Notes under the pieces: model-generated | Seen by the model: the letters and a program-made list of their open reading frames with translations, nothing else | Databases searched by the model: none | What the model was told of the DNA's origin: nothing | Translations under genes and position numbers: made by a program | Part shown: piece after piece, positions 59,534-64,000 of the stretch | How positions within the stretch are numbered: the first letter of the stretch is position 1 | How the letters are laid out: every line of letters starts with the position of its first letter | Assembly (NCBI GenBank): GCA_963731285.1 | Contig: CAVSUR010000011.1 | Span: 186,001 to 250,000, forward strand | DNA from: CAVSUR01 sp963731285 | Lineage (GTDB): Bacteria; Actinomycetota; Actinomycetes; Streptosporangiales; Streptosporangiaceae | Direction of reading: 5' to 3' | Length of the DNA stretch: 64,000 nucleotides

Positions 59534-60238
59534 TCAGTCGGCGCGCCCCGTTTCCCGCGCATCGGCCAGCGCCGCCATCAGCCCGGCGATCACCTGCGGT
59601 TCGGCTCCCGGCTCGCCGCGCAGCCCGTCAGCTGCGCCGGCCTGGTCGGCGGCGGTGCGGTTCTGGCTGAGCTTGTACGTGGCCTCGACGGCCGTGATCG
59701 TCAGCTCCACCCCGACGATCGCCTTCAGCTGGCCGTCGATGTACTTGGCCGGGGCGTCGGCCACCGCCCAGGGGGCCGGGCGGTAGTCCTCGTGCCGGTG
59801 GGTCAGCCGGGTCACCATGTACCGCAGCCACTCGGGCTCCTGGCGGAAGGTGGCCGTGCCTGTGAGGTGCACGGCCTGGTAGTTCCAGGTGGGCACCATC
59901 CGGCCGTGCTCGGCCGTGCTGGGATACCAGGACGGCGAGACGTAGGCCTGCGGCCCGCGCACGATCGCCAGCGCCTGCGCACCCGGCTGGGCGGTCCGCC
60001 ACTGCGGGTTCGCCCGCGCCAGGTGGCCGAGCAGGCAGCCGTACCTTCCTGGCTCCCCATCCGTCCCGGCGGTCCCGGAGCCAGCGGCGAAGTCGTCCGG
60101 GCGGTCCCAGATCACCGGCAGCAGCGAGGCGACGGGCTTGGCGCCGTCGAAGGTGACCAGGTCCGCGGCCTCCGCCGCGTCCACGAACGCGGCGATCTCG
60201 GTCAGGTCGGTGACGGCGAAATGGGGGGGCACATACAC
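59534..60238 (-). CDS. FMN-binding negative transcriptional regulator, PaiB family
   Basis: A 234-residue split-barrel flavin-binding protein. YVPPHFAVTDLTEIAAFVD is the PaiB opening. GCLLGHLARANPQWR, AYVSPSWYPSTAEHGRMVPTWNYQAVHLTG (read in parts) and AKYIDGQLKAIVGVELTIT are further family marks. The Bacillus homologue is linked to protease and sporulation control, but actinobacterial members are more likely FMN/F420-dependent enzymes. A TAACCT hexamer six bases before the GTG suggests a leaderless transcript. Confidence 0.9.
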   Translation of the reverse strand: MYVPPHFAVTDLTEIAAFVDAAEAADLVTFDGAKPVASLLPVIWDRPDDFAAGSGTAGTDGEPGRYGCLLGHLARANPQWRTAQPGAQALAIVRGPQAYVSPSWYPSTAEHGRMVPTWNYQAVHLTGTATFRQEPEWLRYMVTRLTHRHEDYRPAPWAVADAPAKYIDGQLKAIVGVELTITAVEATYKLSQNRTAADQAGAADGLRGEPGAEPQVIAGLMAALADARETGRAD

Positions 60239-60244
60239 CCGACC

Positions 60245-60250
60245 AGGTTA
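60245..60250 (-). promoter_or_regulatory. Putative -10 box of a leaderless gene (PaiB)
   Basis: TAACCT on the minus strand ends six bases before the GTG at 60238. Confidence 0.4.
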
Positions 60251-60289
60251 TGCGCAGCCGCTATCGCGAGCCTAACGCGGCCCGGTGCG

Positions 60290-60904
60290 TCAGTAGGCGA
60301 CGGTAATGCGGCGGCGGATCGCGGTGCCCAGCTCGATTTCGTCGGCGACCGCGACGGCGAAATCCGGGATGCTGATCCGGCTGATGCCGTCTGTGCCGGT
60401 CAGGAGCTGGTCGCCGCCCAGCCGGAAGGTCCCGGTGCGCTCCCCCGGCTCGATCACCGCTGCCGGGCTGCAGTACGTCCAGTCCAGGTCGGCAACGGAG
60501 CGCAGGAACTCCAGCACCTGAGCGTGCGCCAGCGCCACCGGCCGGGCGGCCGCCGGGAACCCGGGGGTATCGACCAGCCGCTGGCCCGGGACGAGTTCCA
60601 GGCTGCCGGCCCCGCCTACCACCACCAGGCGGCGCACTCCGGCCGCGCGCAGCCCCTCGGTGAGCCCGCTGATCGCGGCCAGCAGGCTCGGCCCGGGATC
60701 GTCTCGGCCTGCCCGCGGGCCGACGGCACTGACCACGGCGTCCTGGCCCGCGACCAGGGCCGCCACGGCCGCGGGATCGGCGGCGTCGGCCGCCGCCGCC
60801 AGGCCGTCCCTGGCCGCGCCGGTCACCTCGTGCCCGCGTGCGGTCAGCTCGGCGCTGATGGCCCGGCCGATGGCGCCGGTGGCGCCGAACACCACAGTTC
60901 TCAT
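60290..60904 (-). CDS. NAD(P)-binding oxidoreductase (atypical SDR)
   Basis: A 204-residue Rossmann-fold protein. RTVVFGATGAIGRAISAELTARG at residues 2-24 binds NAD(P). RRLVVVGGAGSLELVPGQRLVDTPGFP and LDWTYCSPAAVIEPGERTGTFRLG are typical of the BLVRB/NmrA-like SDR-a5 group. These act as flavin or biliverdin reductases or redox-sensing proteins; the role here is unknown. The ATG at 60904 is chosen because the domain begins there. Confidence 0.87.
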   Translation of the reverse strand: MRTVVFGATGAIGRAISAELTARGHEVTGAARDGLAAAADAADPAAVAALVAGQDAVVSAVGPRAGRDDPGPSLLAAISGLTEGLRAAGVRRLVVVGGAGSLELVPGQRLVDTPGFPAAARPVALAHAQVLEFLRSVADLDWTYCSPAAVIEPGERTGTFRLGGDQLLTGTDGISRISIPDFAVAVADEIELGTAIRRRITVAY

Positions 60905-60962
60905 GACCGCTACCCCATCATGCCCGGGCCGCCCGCGCCGCGCCGGCGCCCGCCGTGGCCGG

Positions 60963-60968
60963 TAGGGT
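60963..60968 (+). promoter_or_regulatory. Putative -10 box of a leaderless gene
   Basis: TAGGGT seven bases before the ATG at 60976, the same hexamer as before the exporter ATPase gene. Confidence 0.45.
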
Positions 60969-60975
60969 TCCTGGC

Positions 60976-61293
60976 ATGACCGATGCGGAGGACCTTGAGG
61001 CGCTGTCATCACGCGAGCTGCACGACCGTGCCGTCCACCGGGCCCTGCGTCACCTCGATATCGGCTTCCTGTGGCAGCTGCTGCGCGAGCTCCCGGCTGG
61101 CGAGGCAGCCGCCGGGCACCCGGATGCGGCCGGCGCCGACGCCGCGCATCTGTCTGCGCTGATCTCGGACGCGCTGGAGTCCGGCGAGGGCGACGTCGCC
61201 GAGTCGCTCCGGCCGCTGTACCTGGGCTACCTGCGCAAGCACGCTTCCGGCCGGGGCAGCCCGGAGCAGCACGGAGCCGGCGCGCCCGGCTGA
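60976..61293 (+). CDS. Small conserved hypothetical protein
   Basis: A 105-residue acidic helical protein without a recognised domain. DLEALSSRELHDRAVHRALRHLDIGFLWQLLRELP (read in parts) forms an amphipathic helical N-terminus, and ESLRPLYLGYLRKHA ends the ordered part. The tail is Gly/Ala-rich. It is convergent with a quinone reductase gene 4 bp away. The leaderless promoter and good codon bias support a real gene. Function unknown. Confidence 0.7.
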   Translation: MTDAEDLEALSSRELHDRAVHRALRHLDIGFLWQLLRELPAGEAAAGHPDAAGADAAHLSALISDALESGEGDVAESLRPLYLGYLRKHASGRGSPEQHGAGAPG

Positions 61294-61297
61294 GCGG

Positions 61298-62266
61298 TCA
61301 GTCCGGGACGACCAGAACCTTGCCGACGGCACCGTCCTCGACCGCGTCCTGCGCGGCGGCGACATCGGCTAGCCCGAACCGGGTGACCGGCAGCTCGGTC
61401 AGCGCGCCGGCCGCCAGCGCCGCGGTCACGTCCGCCGCGCCCGCTTCGAGGGCTGCCGCCGGCACCCCGTACAGCAGCACGAACCGCAGCAGGACGTTGG
61501 CGGTCATGCAGGCACGCACGGGCAGAGCCGGGTCGCTGGGCTCGGCGGCGTAGGTCACGATCTGCGCCATCGGCGCGGTCACGGCCAGGTCCAGCTTCAG
61601 GTTGGCGCCCAGCGCCAGCTCGACCACGCGGTCGACCTGCGCGGCGAACGAGCGGATCTGCTCCGCGGCGTCGCTGTCCTTATAGTTGACGACCAGGTCC
61701 GCGCCCGCCTTAGCGGCCAGCTCAGCCTTCCGCCGCCCGCTGACGGTGGTGATCACCCGCGCCCCGGCATGCTTGGCCAGCTCGATCGCGTAGTGCCCGA
61801 CTGCCCCGGCGCCCCCTGCAACAAGCACTGTCTTACCCTCGACCGGCCCGTCCGCGAACAGGCAGCGGTGCGCGGTCAGGGCGGGCACGCCCAGGCACGC
61901 GCCCAGCTCTGCCGAGGCGCCCGCGGGCAGCGGCACCGCCTGGCGGGCCGGGACCACGCTCCACTGCGCGGCCGTCCCCCACGGGCTGGTCGCCGCCAGC
62001 CAGAGCCATACCCGCTGGCCGATCCGGGCGTCATCGACGCCCTCGCCCACGGCGTCGATGACGCCCGCGCCGTCGTGATGCGGGATCTGGAATCCGGTGA
62101 TGGGCCGGGGCGTCGCGCCGCTGCGCGACTTCCAGTCCGTCGGATTGATCCCCGACATCTCGATTCTGACCCGGACCTGGCCTGGGCCTGGCTCCGGTCG
62201 CTCGATCTCCTCGACTCGCAGCACCTCGCGGGCTGCCCCGTAGCAGTCGTGCAGCGCGGCTCTCAT
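61298..62266 (-). CDS. NADPH:quinone reductase family (MDR) protein
   Basis: A 322-residue QOR-type enzyme. RIEMSGINPTDWKSRSGAT and ITGFQIPHHDGAGVIDAVGEGV are the GroES-like domain. VLVAGGAGAVGHYAIELAKHAGARV (about residues 146-170) binds NADPH. Zinc ligands are absent. It resembles zeta-crystallin-type quinone reductases that make the semiquinone or reduce enals. It is the second QOR-like gene in the window, but the two are not close paralogues. Confidence 0.9.
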   Translation of the reverse strand: MRAALHDCYGAAREVLRVEEIERPEPGPGQVRVRIEMSGINPTDWKSRSGATPRPITGFQIPHHDGAGVIDAVGEGVDDARIGQRVWLWLAATSPWGTAAQWSVVPARQAVPLPAGASAELGACLGVPALTAHRCLFADGPVEGKTVLVAGGAGAVGHYAIELAKHAGARVITTVSGRRKAELAAKAGADLVVNYKDSDAAEQIRSFAAQVDRVVELALGANLKLDLAVTAPMAQIVTYAAEPSDPALPVRACMTANVLLRFVLLYGVPAAALEAGAADVTAALAAGALTELPVTRFGLADVAAAQDAVEDGAVGKVLVVPD

Positions 62267-62366
62267 CCTCAGGTCGCCTCCGGCGTAGTTCCCGTAGTCA
62301 CCATGCCGATCCTCTCACCCGGTCTTCCGGCCGCCGGAGGGTGCCGAGGGCTGCCGGGCACTGGCC

Positions 62367-62485
62367 TCAGCTGGCCTGCCCGCCGGTAACTGCGAACCGC
62401 TTTCCGCTGGGATCGAGCGAGACGAAAACCTTGTTCCGTCCGGTGTACTTCGCCTCGCTGAGCGCGGCCTCAGCCCGGCGATGTT
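62367..62485 (-). pseudogene. C-terminal fragment of a GGDEF-domain protein
   Basis: A minus-strand frame ends HRRAEAALSEAKYTGRNKVFVSL and then a 16-residue tail before the stop. This matches the last helix and strand of GGDEF diguanylate cyclase domains (A-D-x-A-L-Y-x-A-K-x-x-G-R-N-x-V). Upstream of it there is no GGDEF core, so only about 30 codons of the domain remain. It is probably a relic cut off by the protease gene region. Confidence 0.5.
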
Positions 62486-62570
62486 CGCATCTTGGCCGCC
62501 CGGCACTGCACGGATGAAAAGCCCGCAATCTGGGCATGACCCGGTAGAGAGGATGCCAAGTGATAGCCAG

Positions 62571-63368
62571 GTGAAGCTGCCCGGCGCCGCCGTCAGGCAC
62601 AGGCCGCGGGCCATGTCCGTCCTGATGGTAGCGGGCATGATCAGCGCCTTGCTGCTGCCCGCGTCGCGGCTTTCTGCCGACATGGCGGCCACCGCGCGCG
62701 CGGGCGTCCCGCTCAACGGCACGCCCGCCGTCGGCGCATTGTTCACCGCGGCCGGAGGCAGCCCCGCCCAGCACTTCTGCTCCGCCAGCGTGGTGCACAG
62801 CCCGGGCGGAAACCTGCTGATCACGGCCGCGCACTGCCTGACCGGCCGGAGCCTGAGGCCAGCCGGCCGCATCATGTTCGCTCCCGGGTACCACGACGGC
62901 GAGTTCCCCTACGGCAGCTGGCCGGTCACCGCCGAGTACGTCGACAGCCAGTGGTCACTCAACCGCGACCCGAACGACGACGTCGCGTTCCTGGCCGTGC
63001 GCGGCTCTGGGTCGGCCGTCCTCGAGGCGCAGACGGGGGCCGAGACGCTGGCCGTCGGCCAGCGCCCGCCGCTGGCCGTGCGCGTCATCGGCTACCCGGA
63101 CAGCGGGCAGCGGCCGCTGCGCTGCCAGGCGCCCACCCGCGCCTTCGATGCCGGCCGGCTGCATCAGCTGGTGTTCGACTGTGACGACTACACCAACGGC
63201 ACCAGCGGCGGACCGTTCCTGGTGCACGTGAACGCGAAGACCGGCACCGGGCGGGTGGTTGGCGTGATCGGCGGCTACCAGGAGGGCGGCGACACCCCGA
63301 GCGTCTCCTACTCACCCCAGTTCGGCAGCCGGATCCAGGCCCTCTACGACACCGCGGCCCGGAGCTAG
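62571..63368 (+). CDS. Secreted trypsin-like serine protease (S1 family)
   Basis: A 265-residue protease. A signal peptide (MSVLMVAGMISALLLPASRLSA) lies near residues 15-36 after a basic stretch (RHRPR). HFCSASVVHSPGGNLLITAAHCL has the catalytic His, NDDVAFLAV the Asp and YTNGTSGGPFLV the Ser, so the triad is complete; two Cys pairs can form disulfides. It is a V8/trypsin-like extracellular enzyme. The start is uncertain: GTG 62571, ATG 62553 and ATG 62703 region alternatives exist. Its stop overlaps the last base pairs of the aldo/keto reductase gene. Confidence 0.85.
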   Translation: MKLPGAAVRHRPRAMSVLMVAGMISALLLPASRLSADMAATARAGVPLNGTPAVGALFTAAGGSPAQHFCSASVVHSPGGNLLITAAHCLTGRSLRPAGRIMFAPGYHDGEFPYGSWPVTAEYVDSQWSLNRDPNDDVAFLAVRGSGSAVLEAQTGAETLAVGQRPPLAVRVIGYPDSGQRPLRCQAPTRAFDAGRLHQLVFDCDDYTNGTSGGPFLVHVNAKTGTGRVVGVIGGYQEGGDTPSVSYSPQFGSRIQALYDTAARS

Positions 63369-64000
63369 CCAGCGTTGCCCGAGGGGCGGGGGACGATCTT
63401 GTCGATCTCGCTGAGGTCCTGCTCGGCGGGGATCCACTCGCCGGCCTCTGCGTTGGCCCTGACCTGCGCGGCGGACGTCGCCCCGGCGATCACCGACGTG
63501 CAGCCGGGCAGCGCGGCCAGGCCTCCGATCGCCACATCGAGCAGGCTGCGGCCATTGGCTTGCGCCCACTCGCCGAGCGCTTCGACCTTGTCCAGCTTCT
63601 CCGCCGTCACGTACTCACTCCGGCCGGCCAGCCTGGTGCCGGGGGCGGGCGGCTCGCCGCGCCGGACCTTGCCGGTCAGCAGGCCGTTGGCCAGCGGGAA
63701 GAACGGCAGCACCCCGACACCGAAGAACTCGGCCGCTGGCACAACTTCGGCCTCCGCCGCCCGCTCCAGCAGCGACCAGTGGTTCTGCGCCGAGATGAAC
63801 GGCGGGGTACCGAGCTCGCGGGCGGCCGCGGCCGCATGCGCGATCTGCCAGCCGGAGAAGTTCGAGCTGCCGATGTAGCGGACCTTGCCCTGCGCTACCA
63901 GCTCCCCGAGCGCCGTCAGGGTCTCGACGACCGGCGTCTGCGGATCGGGCGTGTGCAGCTGGTAGAGATCGATGTATTCGGTCCGCAGCCGGCGCAGCGA
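63365..64000 (-). CDS. Aldo/keto reductase, 5' truncated by window end
   Basis: The frame is open to the right edge; 211 C-terminal residues are visible. LRRLRTEYIDLYQLHTPDPQTPV and GKVRYIGSSNFSGWQIAHA are the AKR core strands. AQNHWSLLERAAEAEVVPAAEFFGVGVLPFFPL, read in parts, is the NADPH-binding half. CTSVIAGATSAAQVRANAEA is the AKR phosphate-binding ending. The catalytic Asp and Tyr of the N-terminus lie outside the window. It is probably an NADPH-dependent carbonyl reductase of the YajO/Tas group. Confidence 0.9.
   Translation of the reverse strand, partial: SLRRLRTEYIDLYQLHTPDPQTPVVETLTALGELVAQGKVRYIGSSNFSGWQIAHAAAAARELGTPPFISAQNHWSLLERAAEAEVVPAAEFFGVGVLPFFPLANGLLTGKVRRGEPPAPGTRLAGRSEYVTAEKLDKVEALGEWAQANGRSLLDVAIGGLAALPGCTSVIAGATSAAQVRANAEAGEWIPAEQDLSEIDKIVPRPSGNAG

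Overview
The window is a stretch of high-GC Actinomycetota chromosome, probably from Streptosporangiales or a related soil lineage. The evidence is frequent GTG starts, short intergenic gaps, GuaB1, FolP2, a DUF4193 protein, a PaiB-like protein, GlnR-type boxes and many apparently leaderless promoters. From sampled lines, G+C is about 55-62% in the first 6 kb and about 70-75% in most of the rest. A second low-GC patch lies at about 51.6-52.2 kb.

Layout. 1-6.6 kb: a truncated SsuA/NMT1-type binding protein, then a livKHMGF branched-chain amino-acid-type ABC operon (livK is frameshifted), then debris containing a CocE/NonD hydrolase remnant. 6.7-17.5 kb: acyl-CoA dehydrogenase, quinone oxidoreductase, allantoinase-like deacetylase, zinc-ribbon/FHA protein, PAP2 membrane enzyme, amino-acid permease, acetamidase/formamidase, SRPBCC, GPP34 and AlkZ-like proteins. 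17.5-26 kb: a degenerate tyrosine recombinase, DUF4193, a protein kinase homologue that has lost its catalytic residues, inositol-phosphatase and ferrochelatase (translationally coupled), a frameshifted lytic transglycosylase and an MFS carrier. 26-36 kb: TetR regulator, divergent folP2/guaB1, a two-component system, a cytochrome-b-like membrane protein, an alpha/beta hydrolase, and a cyclase-family hydrolase coupled to a ThDP enzyme. 36-43 kb: an ammonium transporter with two GlnR-like boxes, then a five-gene acyl-CoA oxidation operon with a paired, probably heteromeric acyl-CoA dehydrogenase. 43-51 kb: PLP decarboxylase, glutamine amidotransferase, a DrrAB-type ABC exporter, two GtrA paralogues and a peptidoglycan glycosyltransferase.

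51.6-52.4 kb holds a group-I-intron-type PD-(D/E)XK nuclease homologue beside tRNA-Pro(GGG). 53.1-56.5 kb is a small copper-handling locus: a metallothionein-like gene (frameshifted), a CopZ-like chaperone and a CopA P-type ATPase. The right end carries an epimerase, GNAT, the yceI/marR divergent pair with operator-like repeats, PaiB, NAD(P)-binding proteins, a secreted trypsin-like protease and a truncated aldo/keto reductase.

At least eight otherwise well-conserved genes carry one or two single-base-type frameshifts, often beside GC runs. This looks more like assembly indels than widespread gene decay, but a few fragments (CocE, GGDEF, peroxiredoxin) are truly degraded. No CRISPR array, rRNA, intact insertion sequence or prophage is visible. 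Everything here was read by eye from the sequence; no database search was run.
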